Shown one piece after another: positions 48,356 to 59,825 of a stretch of 64,000 nucleotides of DNA. Below the pieces are notes generated by a model. It saw nothing but the letters and a program-made list of their open reading frames with translations. It made no database searches and was not told the DNA's origin. The position numbers were made by a program, and so were the translations under genes. This DNA comes from Nageia nagi (lineage: Eukaryota > Pinophyta), in assembly GCA_050084985.1 (NCBI GenBank), contig JBITNC010000001.1, positions 145,638,001-145,702,000 of the forward strand. Reading direction: 5' to 3'. How positions within the stretch are numbered: the first letter of the stretch is position 1; each line of letters opens with the position of its first letter.

Positions 48356-48829
48356 TTAAGTATTCTTAGGAGAAGTAACATTGGAATGTAGAGACTTTAA
48401 ATCCTTATAGATCATAGAATAAATCTCACCCAATATACTATTCTCAATTTGTAGGTGATTTTGCTCTTCCATGAGTAAGTCAAAGTCCTTCTCCTACACT
48501 GTTCTCTTTTATTTAAACATATCACACTTATGATTAACATCATATAATTGCTAATTTAATAACTAGATTTCATGCTTGAAGAAAAAGGGATTGGTCCTAA
48601 GTCTAGATGAGGAACCTTCCCCAGTGTTAGTTGGAATATTAGTCCAAAGATAGCATAGAGTATTAAGCTAATTAAGGATTGGATTATTAGGAGGAGAATG
48701 AATCACAAGATTAGGAGGAGCATTAGGTTATACATCTAATGGAGGATTAGGAAGAACATAATCCTCTTCTTAACCAAACCATGCTAGATACTCTTCATAA
48801 GCAATATGTGCTAGATAGCTACTTACCAT
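48356..48829 (-). pseudogene. Decayed 157-codon ORF of element E, unknown family
   Basis: From the ATG at 48,829 to the TAA at 48,356 the minus strand stays in one frame for 474 bp without a frameshift, but has seven internal stops, all TAA or TAG. It begins MVSSYLAHIAYEEYLAWFG, passes a Pro/Asn-rich part (APPNLVIHSPPNNPI) and TNIPTNTGEGSSSRLR, and ends with a helical, coiled-coil-like stretch (LMEEQNHLQIENSILGEIYS, then KDLKSLHSNV). No known domain is recognised. Keeping the frame while gaining only nonsense changes suggests it was coding when the element was active. A gag-like role is only a guess. Confidence 0.5.
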
Positions 48830-50652
48830 GGCTAATGCATGCCTTTACACTTGAATAAAAATTGTTATTTATAGCTAGTGGAATGAGGAAAGTAGGCATG
48901 GAATTAAGGTGGGTGGTAAGGCCACCATAGATTTGTTATGAAAATTAAATCTTCACAATTTGGATCATACCACACATTTTCAAGCATCATAAATGTAGGT
49001 GGTATGGTCATAGATTTGATACATAAATAAAATCATTACCACAAGTTGTATCAACCTATTTTTGAGAATATGAGGTGGTATCATATAAGTCCACATGAAT
49101 TAATTACAACTATAGTAATGGCAAAAAATATTGCATCATTCAATTAATATTTTCCATATAATACCCATAAAAAATAGTAGATGATCATATGATCATCCTA
49201 TCATATTATGTGCAAATATTTTAATTTTTACAAAAATTATATGTTACCAAAAATGCATTGTATGGAAAAATATGGCATTCCAAAATTGGTGAATAATTAT
49301 AAAGGCATCAATTTTAATAGGTTACCATGAACATCCACAGTGTCATTAACCAAAATTTCCTCTTCTTTCAAATAATATGTGCTTAATAAAAAGTATTTAT
49401 CTTGTGAGCCTCATGAAAAAGAGTCTTGCTTTTACTTTGAGCATGAATAGTTTTGTGGAGAAAGAATTCCCACATCCACTAGACAAAAGGTAAGAAGAAT
49501 ATATAAATATGTTTGTATTTTTAGTTTATTACATAGCTTTATTAAGAAGCTACTCCTCAAGTTGTATGAGGAACATAGGTAGTGGGACACAACAAGTGGA
49601 ACTCACACAAAGTGGTCAGCCACAATAAGTGGAACTTATAATAAAGTTTTGTATAATAAATTTTACATAATATTACCCAAAATATAATGATGTGCCCCCT
49701 AAATTTAAAAAGTAATACAATAATTTCTTCTCCATAATGATTTAATATAATTATGGATAATAATATGTATAAATAAGAATCACCCTTTTAGTTTGGATTC
49801 CCTTCAAGAATTAAATTTTAGTCCCTTTATAGGGATTCAAAATTTTCAAAAAGGGTCAAAATGGGCATTCTGAAAGAGATTTAGGTTAAAATATATATTA
49901 TTTTACCAAGTGTATTCCACTAAAAAAATTAGTATATTTACACCCAAAAATAATTAATTTGTCTTTATCTCCCTTGTTATTTTTAAAAAATAACTTCATT
50001 AAAAATTTTAAACACACCATAGTATTAATAATCATTTATTAACCATAAAAAATAATTATTATAAACTAACACTATGGCTTATAAAAATTAATTAAATGTA
50101 TTTATGAAAAATACCCTTTCAAATATTGAATAAGTAAACCCTTAGAAAAATAGATGTTGAAAAAGTTTTCATTTTAAAAAGTCACCTCCTCCCAAATTAA
50201 ATATGATTGAACATACCCTTGGTAAATAAAAGGGACCCTTCTATTGTGGAAAATTCACCTCCCATATTAAATATGATGGAAAACAAAGTCAACAAAGAAG
50301 GAGGTAAGGGTAGAAAAAACACCACTCACATTAAATATTAGCCCAAAATCAAAGTTACCCAAAATAAGGGGTCAAGGGTAGAAACAAATTCAAAATATTT
50401 GCATATTCATAGATAAATATAGCCCAACAAAAAAAGGCTTTATAAAAAATGCATTGAATTTAGTTTGTGTTGCAGGGGCATTGGATGCAGAGGTGAACCA
50501 TTTCCTAGAGCCACCATGGAGAGATAGGTCTATAACTCCTAGTCTAGTGTACATTCCATACATATGAGAGGCATGGTCCTTTGGTGGTTGCATCTCCACT
50601 ATGGAGGTGGTGCCTTGGGAATCCACATCCCCATGGGGCGATGGTGCCTAAT
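48830..50652 (-). other. Internal part of element E without recognised genes
   Basis: Mostly AT-rich DNA. At 50,390-50,626 the minus strand has an open frame (SRKWFTSASNAPATQ near its middle) directly after the minisatellite; no family is recognised. A short tandem pair around 50,190-50,330 repeats CACCTCCCATATTAAATATG. Confidence 0.4.
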
Positions 50653-50921
50653 AAGGCTAGGCCTACACAACCCCTAGGGTGCATGATCGACCCATCAAGG
50701 CTAGTGTAGCCCCTATGGGGCATGTGACTAGTGACCTTACCTGGCCCATGTAGCCCCTATAGGGTGTATGATCGATAGCCATACCAGGAGAACATAACCC
50801 CCTTATAGGGCACATAGTTGACAACCATGCTAAACTAATGTAATTCCTATGGGGCATGTGATCAAATGCCATTGGTTAGGCTGATGCATACCTAAAGGGG
50901 CACACGGTTGAGGGCTTTGGT
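50653..50921 (-). repeat. 45-bp minisatellite, six units
   Basis: Units of 44, 45, 44, 46, 45 and 45 bp begin at 50,653, 50,697, 50,742, 50,786, 50,832 and 50,877. Each carries a version of GTAGCCCCTATGGGGCATGTG. The array is much richer in GC than its AT-rich surroundings. The minus strand is open from 50,872 to 50,663, and the unit corresponds to about 15 codons (DHTPYRGYMGQ and related forms). Confidence 0.85.
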
Positions 50922-51728
50922 TAGGGTCCACCCTTTTTTTAAATAGTACATATTTATATATTTAAATATATAAAATATATTTTGCATTTAAAATTTTCTA
51001 CTTTTTTAATAAAAAACGACCATAAAATATTTTAAATTTTATATAAACACATTGATTATCACATTTTCCATATTGTAACTTGCAATTTTTTATAAATAAA
51101 ATATGTAGCCCCTTTTTTTTTAAAAAAAATATTTATCTCTCAAAACAAAATATACAAACATCAATTTGATTTTTAGAACTTTTTAGATTGTAAACAAAAT
51201 GCTTTTGTAAACTATATGTTAAAAAAAAATTGTAAACTCTTATTTTTTTAAATTTTTTGTAAAAGTATTACTTAAGTAGAAAAATTAATATTTTAACTTT
51301 GTTACAAAAGCAAATACTTCATCATAAAAATCAAAAATTAGATTTTTGTAAACTTGCAATAATAATATCTTATCATAGTGTTGAAATTTTGAAAATACTA
51401 GATTTGAATATGTAAAAAGAATTAGATACAATAATTTACTCAAGGTCTTTAAAATCTAACCAAATATCATATGTTAGATCTAATTTTTAAATACTACTAA
51501 AATGTAACTAAGGTAAAATTTTACCTTAGATTTTAGTTCATTATTCTCAAGAAAAAACATGTTAGCATAGATATCAAATTTTAACTTAAAAATAATAAAT
51601 TCAAATAGAATAACCATTGAAGTTTCAAATAAAAATTGAAACAAGTTTAAAGGATAGGTATACCTTTAAATTTGAGGAGATTCACCTCAAATTTCCAAGT
51701 TCAAGAATGGTGAAGAGGAGCCTCCAAG
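50922..51728 (-). other. Leader side of element E, AT-rich
   Basis: About 800 bp of very AT-rich DNA with many T runs between the minisatellite and the PBS. No coding motif is seen; it includes the untranslated leader. Confidence 0.5.
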
Positions 51729-51744
51729 ATGGCTTTGATACCAA
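51729..51744 (-). other. Initiator-Met PBS of element E
   Basis: Minus strand TGGTATCAAAGCCATC starts two bases after the 5' LTR. Confidence 0.9.
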
Positions 51745-51745
51745 A

Positions 51746-52220
51746 TGTTGGATTTACACCTTGAAGAGTAAAATCTTAATGTACCAAGATCTCAAGAGGC
51801 TCTCTAAACCAACACTACAAAAAGCCAAGATCATAATTTGAACACATAATAAGTATAGTGGTTCATTCATCTCTTGGGAGTACATTAGCTTTAAATCATA
51901 TTTTCTATTACTTCTCACAAGAGAACTCTTACAAATTCTTAAGAATTCCTCTATAAAAATTCTTTTACAAAAATGATACTAGAGCATTTATACAATTCTA
52001 CAAGACTAGGATTTTCATTTTTTTTAAAGTGTATGTTATGAGAGGGGGGTAGCCCTCTATTTGTAGCATACAACCCTATCTTTAACCATGTTTTCACCTA
52101 AGGGTTAACCCTCTCTAATATTTTATTCCTTTAATGCTTAAGGTATCTAGATACCTTTAGGTATTAAGTAGGTTACATTAAAGAGATGTATTACACAATA
52201 ATGCATTGTAATTTCTAATA
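51746..52220 (-). repeat. 5' LTR of element E
   Basis: 475 bp from TGTTGGATTTACACC to ATTTCTAATA; partner of 46,166-46,635. Its outer end reads TA where the partner has CA. Confidence 0.9.
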
Positions 52221-52225
52221 GATAA

Positions 52226-53075
52226 TGGGTAAGTTTAAGAATATGGATTCATAAAATGGGCAAAAAATGGATGTGTTATCTTTGATTTTCAAATTTGTTC
52301 ATAATTGATCTTAACTTTTGAAGCCCTTAGAGATGGAATATTGAAAATATCTCTAGAATGAAAATGTAGTATTTGAAGTTTAGTTTTCAAATATATAATT
52401 TACTCCAATGCATTGTTGATATAAATTGATTTATGATAGGTATTTCTAAAGTCCACTATTTAAAATGTACTATTTTATGACCATACCATGCTTTTTATGG
52501 CAACTATATTTTGACATAAAATTTAATATTTTTTAAATCCTTTTGGGAAAAGATACCTAATACACTGAATATTGTGTAGGATATTTTTTCATATTTTTTT
52601 CATGAATATTTTTTTAATAATTTTTTATTGGCCCTAATTGTTATTTCAAAAAGTACCAATCTACGATACATATAATTTGACTTAAACTTATCCTTTTTTC
52701 AATATTTTTTAATATAATAGAGAATTATCTATAGATTGTGCATATATAATCTTCTTCATAATTGCCCTAAAAAATTAATAAAAAATAATAGAACATAATT
52801 TTTCAAGTTTAAGGATTAGTTTCATTTAAAATTAATTTAAAAATACAAAACATAATCAAATTGTAAAAGAACATACATATTTGTAATATGCACTCTTTGA
52901 TATGAAATAGGTTTTAATTTTGTGAAAAAACTCTTTAGAAAATTTGATCAAATATTCATCAAAAGTCATGATTTGTCACTCCCACTGCCATGAACAAGAA
53001 GTTGTAGGTCCAAGGCTAAGACTTGTTCCACCAAGTCTTTCCCAAAGCTAAACTTGAACTTAAATTCAAATAATG
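52226..53075. other. AT-rich DNA before the palindrome
   Basis: No gene or element end is recognised. Confidence 0.5.
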
Positions 53076-53203
53076 AAATTTTGGTTCATAAGGAAATTTT
53101 ATTATTTTAAAACATTGAAAAAGAATGAAATTTTATTTTAAAATAAAATTTCATTCTTTTTCAATGTTTTAAAATAATAAAATTTCCTTATGAACCAAAA
53201 TTT
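53076..53203. repeat. 128-bp perfect palindrome without a loop
   Basis: The two 64-bp arms, 53,076-53,139 and 53,140-53,203, are exact reverse complements that meet with no spacer. The left arm begins AAATTTTGGTTCATAAGG and the right arm ends CCTTATGAACCAAAATTT. Similarity continues weakly beyond both ends. It lies downstream of the gag remnant at 53.5-55.2 kb. Confidence 0.93.
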
Positions 53204-53238
53204 TGGTATTTAAATAACAAAAGTTTTTTATGAACCAT

Positions 53239-53325
53239 AATTTCGATCTTTAAAATCTAAAATTTCATTTTTGATTCGAGGACCCAAATCAAAAATAAAA
53301 TTTCTATTTTTAAAGATCAAAATTT
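53239..53325. repeat. Second, imperfect inverted repeat
   Basis: Arms of about 38 bp (53,239-53,277 and 53,287-53,325) pair with several mismatches and a small indel: TTTCGATCTTTAAAA on the left against TTTTAAAGATCAAAA on the right. The left arm begins in TATGAACCATAATTT, a diverged copy of the phrase TATGAACCAAAATTT at the right end of the perfect palindrome. Confidence 0.7.
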
Positions 53326-53519
53326 TATTTTATATAATTAAATTTCATTTTAGGCTTCTTTTTTTCTATGTATGAAATGTACACCTTAAGTGGATCCAAC
53401 TTCTTGCACATACCCTAATGCAAAATGTTTAGGAAACTATATACAAGTGAAAATATTCAAATATCGAGATGTAAGATACAATATATGATTCAACCAAAAT
53501 ATGAAGATGATAAGTCATA

Positions 53520-55246
53520 AAATTTTATTTTGTTCATTCACTCATATGATGAATATGGTGGAATAATGATACCCCTTCTTGCTTGTTGTTCAATCATATA
53601 GACAAATCCCATCATGTTGGGTAAAGAAGAAGATGATCCTTTCTCATAATAAGTTTTCCCTATGTTTCTAGAGGTACCACTTGATTCACCTTATATTTAG
53701 ATAAAGGATTATTCAAAATTTTCAACTTTTAATTAGGTGGTACAATTGGATTTCCCATTTATATTTGATTATTATCAATAATATCCTGAATTTTATGCTT
53801 CAATCACATGCAACCATTAGTGTTGTATCATTTCCGCCTATGGTATTCATGAAACTCATTTTCTTTATACCATGCTCTTGTTGATACCATTGGATTATAT
53901 TTAATTTTAAGCAATGTTAATAGATTTTCTTGTAACATACTACATAATATATTTAATAATGATTTAGCTAAGGGAGTAAAATTCCATCTTGGTCTTGGTG
54001 GAAATGATTCTTGTTCATTGAGTTATCCTTGATCTTTTAGTATTGCTTATTGTGGAGCTCTTTTAGGCTATGTTGCTATGATTGGTTGTACTTTATTAAC
54101 ATCATATGATATTTTATTAATGTATGAATTTTGATAATTTTGATTATTATAATTTCTATTGTTATACTCTTGATTAATGTTATTTTTATTCTTGTGTAAT
54201 TTGATATCACCCAATTGAATTTTAACCTCCTTAATGAGTTTTTCTTGTGCTTGTGCTTCTTTAAAAGATTTATGTTATTATATTTGTAATATGGAAGATA
54301 TATTCTTATTACAACTTTTTCTAAATAGTTTCATCAACTCTTCTTATGGTAAGGAATATGTTAAATCCATTAAGATTTCTTTCCATCTCAAAACATAGTC
54401 ATTGATCGATTAATCATCAAATTATCTTATTCTATTTAAGTTTGTGATATATGATCTATTTCTCATGTTGATGGAAAAATTTTCTAAGAATATATTGGCC
54501 AATTATTCAAAAGAATAAATGCTATATTGAGAAAAATTGTTATAGCAATTGAATGCTTTTCCACTAGTATCATTAGGAATGTTCTAAGAATAAGAAAATA
54601 TTCATTTGGTATGATATAGTAAGAGTACTTGAATTGTTTGAAAATATTCCTTGGATCTTATTTTACTTTATATTTTTCCATATTTAGAAATTCAAATTTG
54701 TAAGGAAATAATTTTCTTGAAACTATATGATTGATAGGTCTTGACAATGTTATGATAAGATAATTAGCTCTTAGTTTCACCAATACTTCTCAATTCCATG
54801 TCTTATAACCTCTTTAAAATATCATCATGCATTAGTGGAGGTTTTTTATTTTCCATGCTTTGCATATAATAATTTGGTTAATATATATTTTGTATATTTT
54901 GATCCAATGGTTGCTACCATATTGAATTGGAAAAAAATTGACTTTATGTTATATACAACTGATTATATTGATGAGGCATTTGATTAATATATCCTATATT
55001 GACCTTGAAATATTGGTCAATTCAAAAAATGTTAATAAGATTAATTTTTCCCATGCAATTATAACATGAAGCTTAATGAAAATCTTGATAAGAATTCACA
55101 TTTTGATTAACCTAATATGAGATACTTTAAGGACCCACTTGTTAGAAGTTGCTTGTTGTATTTTGGTCTTGTTGGTTTAGTTAATAGGAAGGATTCTTTT
55201 GTCAAACTTTAGAAGCAACTTATTTTAATTGATTTTGATTATGCAT
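53520..55246 (-). pseudogene. Ty3/gypsy gag remnant
   Basis: One nearly continuous minus-strand frame from an ATG at 55,246. The N-terminal part is Asn/Gln-rich (MHNQNQ). The capsid core near 54,580-54,300 reads IPNDTSGKAFNCYNNF, SQYSIYSFE*LANIF and NDYVLRWKEILMDLTYSLP, the plant gag order. A basic, Asn-rich linker follows (HKNKNNINQEYNNRNYNNQN). Then FTPLAKSLLNILCSMLQENLL and a decayed zinc-knuckle-like EFHEYHRRK*YNTNGC with LKHKIQDIIDNN near 53,980-53,750. Many stops are at probable CAA/CAG or TGG codons. No protease or RT follows; the frame fades before the palindrome. Confidence 0.8.
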
Positions 55247-56590
55247 CCTAAAATGTTTAAGATATGAATTTACAACTACAAATTATAAAATAATTTAATT
55301 TAGTATAATTAAAGAATTAAACAATGATATATTTAGGGGGTAATGTGCACCCATTTGTTGTAAAGGTTGATAATGAAATTAACTTGTTGCAACAAGTGGT
55401 AATGCTGAAAAATATGATACAATGGAATATCATCAATTATGCTATAAAACTCTTTTGGTTATTTCCACTTTCTCATATCTTGTAAGATAATGTTAAGTGA
55501 TCCCTTATGCTCATGATGTTCAAATTCAACTAAATTTGGTGGTAGAAAATGTTTTGAAAGATCATTATATGCTTGATGAAAGTGATAAATCACATTTTTG
55601 CACTGTGGCATCATTTATGAATTTCTCCTATGTCACTTGGGGAATATTATCAAACCTAAGGTTATTTATGATTCCAAGAGCAAGTGAATGGTGAGAAGAC
55701 CCATGATGATAAGATGCATGCAAAGAAGGATAAGAATATGGTGAGCTAAGTTCTTAGTTAAGTTCTTCACTTTGCATATATTTTTTCCCCCTAGCTTGTG
55801 ATATTATTTCAGCTACCATGTTTACATATGGCTCTCTATCAAATCTTTTAGGACCTATTTTCCTATGAAGATAAGGTATGGGTGGAAAGAACAACATGTT
55901 TAAAAGATATATCAAGAGTGCAATGTGAATAGGAAAAGTATAGTAAAAAAAAGAGTAAAGAATAATCCCAATATCTATTGTAGTATGAACACTCTAATGG
56001 TCAATGATAACACTTCAATAAATGAAAGTAATGAAAGGTACATAATGAATAACATAATTTATGAGTATAAAGAAGAAAATTTAGATACTTACCTCATACA
56101 CTTACTTGTGCAAAATAAATAAATGATGAAAATGAATGAAGGATGACCTACTATAGATAAACTTGAGATCTTAATGCTTTAATCCACTAGAAACAAATCA
56201 CTAGTAATCTACCTTGTAAGAAATATTTGCTGGTAGTTTGGATATGGACCACTAAAGATATGGTGTTGAGAGATCTAGATGACCAATGAAATATCAACAC
56301 TTCACCAACCTATAATAATTTTAATTCAAATGTAACAATGATATAATAGCTTGCATAAGATAGTTAGGACATCCAAATTCTAATCTTGATAAGGTAATGT
56401 TTAGGAACACCTAAAGTGTATATTACCACTATTGCATCTTAGAATCATTTTCTTACCCATTTTATCTTACTAGTGTACTTATTTGAGTCTCAATTACATA
56501 GGTAGTTTGTTGATAATCACCCATGTATTGGGTCACACCCACTCCTTGGTTTGTGTATTACCTACAAACAAGATGTACACAATAGTCCAC
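55247..56590. other. Unassigned DNA upstream of the gag remnant
   Basis: The element's leader and 5' LTR should lie here, but no repeat pair or PBS was recognised. At 55,332-55,345 the plus strand reads TTTAGGGGGTAATG, which resembles a purine tract before an LTR, in the orientation opposite to the gag. The plus frames at 55,497-55,694 and 55,925-56,122 are not recognised. Confidence 0.35.
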
Positions 56591-56640
56591 AATAATAATA
56601 ATAATAATAATAACAATAATAATAATAATATTAATATTAA
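56591..56640. repeat. AAT microsatellite
   Basis: About 16 AAT triplets with one AAC and a TTAAT tail. Confidence 0.9.
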
Positions 56641-56734
56641 TAATATAAAATAATGAAAATAAATTAATAATGTACTAATAATTATGTTATTAAATAAATA
56701 AAAATACAATTAAGAAAATTACGATTTTGTTTCA

Positions 56735-56980
56735 ACAAAAATTGGGCATTGACAAATAACTTGATGTGGGTTTCATTCATATGAAATTATGATAATATAA
56801 TAATGTTAAGATAGCAAGGGTTTTATTTTAAAAAAATGGGGCATAAAAAAATAAATTGATATGGGTTTCTTTTGCATGAAACTACAATCACAACCTTGAT
56901 AGACATGTATGTAAAATACATGAGTAATAAGTAAGGGTTTTATTTTAAAACATGTGTTATGAATAAATAATTTCAAGGAA
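56735..56980. repeat. Two to three degenerate ~115-bp tandem units
   Basis: The sequence GGGTTTC.TT..ATGAAA, then about 50 bp, then AAGGGTTTTATTTTAAAA occurs twice (56,767-56,832 and 56,862-56,950), preceded each time by a GGGCAT..A..AATAA..TTGATATGG-like start. A third partial start follows. Confidence 0.55.
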
Positions 56981-57023
56981 TTTCAATTAGAGGATACAAA
57001 TGGAATGGTTGAAAAAAAGGACC

Positions 57024-57272
57024 CCATAAAACTATTTCAACGAGTGAAATATGTGGGCATTAATACAAATGGAAAGGATACCATCAAACTATTTGAACAT
57101 ATGTGGACATTCATCTAGATGTAACGTATGCAAGGAATGGCTATAGAAAAGGAAGCCATTAAACTATTTGAACAAAACTAATATGTGGGTATTAATCCAA
57201 ACATAAATGAAGCTATCAAATAATTTAAAATAAATGAAATATGTGGGTATCACTCAGAGAAATGTAAGTTTA
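57024..57272. repeat. Four degenerate ~57-bp tandem units
   Basis: Units starting CCATAAAACTATTTCAACG, CCATCAAACTATTTGAAC, CCATTAAACTATTTGAAC and CTATCAAATAATTTAAA lie at about 57,024, 57,081, 57,156 and 57,213. Each contains a form of ATATGTGGGCATTAAT. Confidence 0.6.
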
Positions 57273-58099
57273 GGCGTACCTCAATCTATTTGATGTAGCT
57301 TCTTCACATGCTTCATTTTCCTTTTACCATATTTTAACTTTACCTTGTCTTATCCTTTTATATTTTTCCTCATATCTTGTTTATTTTTCTCATTTGTGTA
57401 AATTTATTTTTTGGGAGATATATGTTGCATATGTTTTTTTATGTTTTTTTTGAATTGATTTTTTATGATGGGGTAAAGACATCATCGTAGTCTATACTAG
57501 GGGGTTTTAGAATATCATTAAAAATAACCATATAATATCATTGATGATGTTGGTTTTAGTTGCTGCTAAAAACCACAATATATTCCTTATAGTAAGGCAA
57601 TTATAAACCATTGAAAAAAAACTAATAAGCCATAGGCTTCATGTAATTATAAATTATTGCAAATATATCCCATCCTATAAATATTGAATATAAACTCAAA
57701 TTTACTCATCGAAGTTCCTGATAAGATGATAAAATTAAACTATAATATCATGAAAAAAGGAATACAATAAGTAATGAGAAAGAAAAACCAAACTTGATAG
57801 GTGGTGATGAGAGTCATGAATCGTAGAATTCACCACTTTATGTATCAAGATCTAGATACAATTTAATCACCACTATAGACTAAGAAATCTTAGCATTTGT
57901 TGGAATTTTCACCAAAAAGGATAAAAAAGAGTGAAATGCTATTTATTCTACAAATATATCTTAAATATAACAATAACTCATTTAATTGGAATAGATACCT
58001 AAAATGTGATTTTTTAAAAATAAAAAATAAATTTAGGTAACTACACTAGAGTTTGTGGGGGTTAAGATCAACCTCAATATTGATCAAACTCCTCCCAAT
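57273..58099. other. Unassigned DNA
   Basis: No gene is seen. By position it should hold the 3' end of the element to which the integrase remnant at 58.1-58.7 kb belongs, but no LTR was recognised. Confidence 0.4.
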
Positions 58100-58720
58100 G
58101 GTTTTATTCTTTATTGATTAGTCCAATATACATAAGGAAGTTGAATATGTCAATCCTTTCCATGCTTTGTAACTATTTTAGAAAAAATACTAATCATGGT
58201 CTTATTTGTTACTTTTACTTGTCCATTCCCTTGAATATAGGAAGGAGTAGAAAATATTTCTAATATACTTTTTTTATAACATGATTTTATTTACTTGCTA
58301 GGTTAGGCCCATTATCTATAAAAAGTTGAGATGGCATCCTAAATCTTGTGATAAAATTATTCACAATAAACTTATTTATCTTTTTTAATGCATAATGGGA
58401 ATGTGCTTCACCCACTTGGTGAAGTATTATATGGCTATATATTGATAAACTTATGCCCTCCTTTGGTATGTGTATTTATAACACCTAGCAAATCAATGTC
58501 TAAAATAGAGAAGGGGTAAGTTCCTACTAAAGTATTGAGCTCTTGTGATGAGGTACCTTAAGATTAGATTATTCTTGGTAATGCATTCCCTTTTTGATAT
58601 GCTCATAAAAATATTGATCCATCATATACCAATAATATATAATCCTCAACAACTTTTGATAAATTGATTTAGCATAGAAATGAGCTCCATGAACACTTCC
58701 ATGTATTTTATGGTTACTTC
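58100..58720 (-). pseudogene. Ty3/gypsy integrase remnant
   Basis: Minus strand. The zinc-binding part reads HGAHFYAKSIYQKLLR, then YYWYMMDQYFYEHIKKG, with the CxxC pair lost. The core continues KEGISLSIYSHIILHQVGEA (a frame change disturbs the first catalytic block), INKFIVNNFITRFRMPSQLF and IDNGPNLASK with the second aspartate kept. In the next frame QGNGQVKVTNKTMISIF has Lys in place of the third catalytic Glu. It is a fragment: no RT was found at higher coordinates, and the gag at 53.5-55.2 kb lies on the wrong side to belong to the same copy. Confidence 0.8.
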
Positions 58721-59825
58721 ATTTAATTTGAGGCATCTAAGTATTAATCCTTAAAATAATATTCTATACAAAATATTTCGAATGATTACATATTTTATTA
58801 TTATTTTTCTTAATCCAATTATTACATTATTGTTGAAACTTTGAATAATAATGAAATTTTTAATATATTATAAATGTCACTATACCAAGTAGAATCACAA
58901 TAACTCTCACTAAATAAATAACTAGCTTTGATATAACTCTTTATACATCAAAAAACAACGAGAGATATCATCCCCAAAAAATTTAAAGGTTTCAAAATTA
59001 TTATATTATGTTGGAATATTATTAAATTTATATTTAAAATAATTAATAGAGTTAATTATTGATGATGGACATATATATGGTCACATTTTGACTCCCCATC
59101 CCATCCCCTTGGCTGCCATTGTTGTTAAGCCTCTTAACGTAACTATTATGCAAACCAAACCCATATTAAATGTTTAGATTTTTATATTGAAATAACTTCT
59201 ATATACATATATATATGCATACCTCAAAATAAATTCCTCTCCATATGTCTAGATATTTTAAATATAAAAACTAATGATAATAATAAGTAACTTAGACAAC
59301 TCCACAAAAAATATCTCCACCTCTAAAATAATAATAATAATTAAATAAATTTTATCTAAATGGTTTATCTATAATTAATCTTTAATTTAACCCTAAAGCT
59401 ATGGCAAGAAAATTACAAGACTTATGAGAATTATATTTCCTCATTGTAATAATGATAATTATTTTAACAATATTTAAAATGAAGAAGACAAATTTTAATA
59501 TAATAAACATGAAACTATGTTGAAATTCATAAAGTTGTAATAATCCAATCATGCAAATCAATTAATTAAATCATGAAACTATTGGAAAATACCAACATAT
59601 AATATAATACTCCCATGAATTCCATCCATTTATTTTTACAATCTATCTGATAAAAATAAAATGAAAAATGTTGGATAAGAAATTTAATTATAATTGAACA
59701 CCTCATAAATATGTTGTATTATGCAGATTCTGTATCCAATTCTGATTATAGTTTACTTTTATATACTTATTTGAGAATGACTACAAACTAAAGCAAATCA
59801 ATCCCCAACAAATTTGCTGAATGAA
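58721..59825. other. Unassigned DNA; 3' flank of the dioxygenase pseudogene
   Basis: No repeat or coding feature is recognised. The part next to the pseudogene would be its 3' untranslated region and downstream DNA. Confidence 0.45.

Larger units (their letters stand above)
46166..52220 (-). mobile_element. Element E: 6.1-kb non-autonomous LTR retrotransposon
   Basis: LTRs of 470 and 475 bp, a perfect initiator-Met PBS and a purine tract on the minus strand, and a perfect 5-bp target duplication GATAA (46,161-46,165 and 52,221-52,225). The 5.1-kb internal region shows no protease, RT, RNase H or integrase motif, so the element is non-autonomous, of the large-derivative (LARD) kind. It contains one decayed ORF of unknown family and a 45-bp minisatellite. 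It must have depended on enzymes from another element; which one is unknown. Confidence 0.88.

Noticed and set aside
53520-58720. One element joining the gag at 53.5-55.2 kb and the integrase at 58.1-58.7 kb
   Set aside because: Both are on the minus strand, but integrase lies upstream of gag, so they cannot be parts of one uninterrupted copy.
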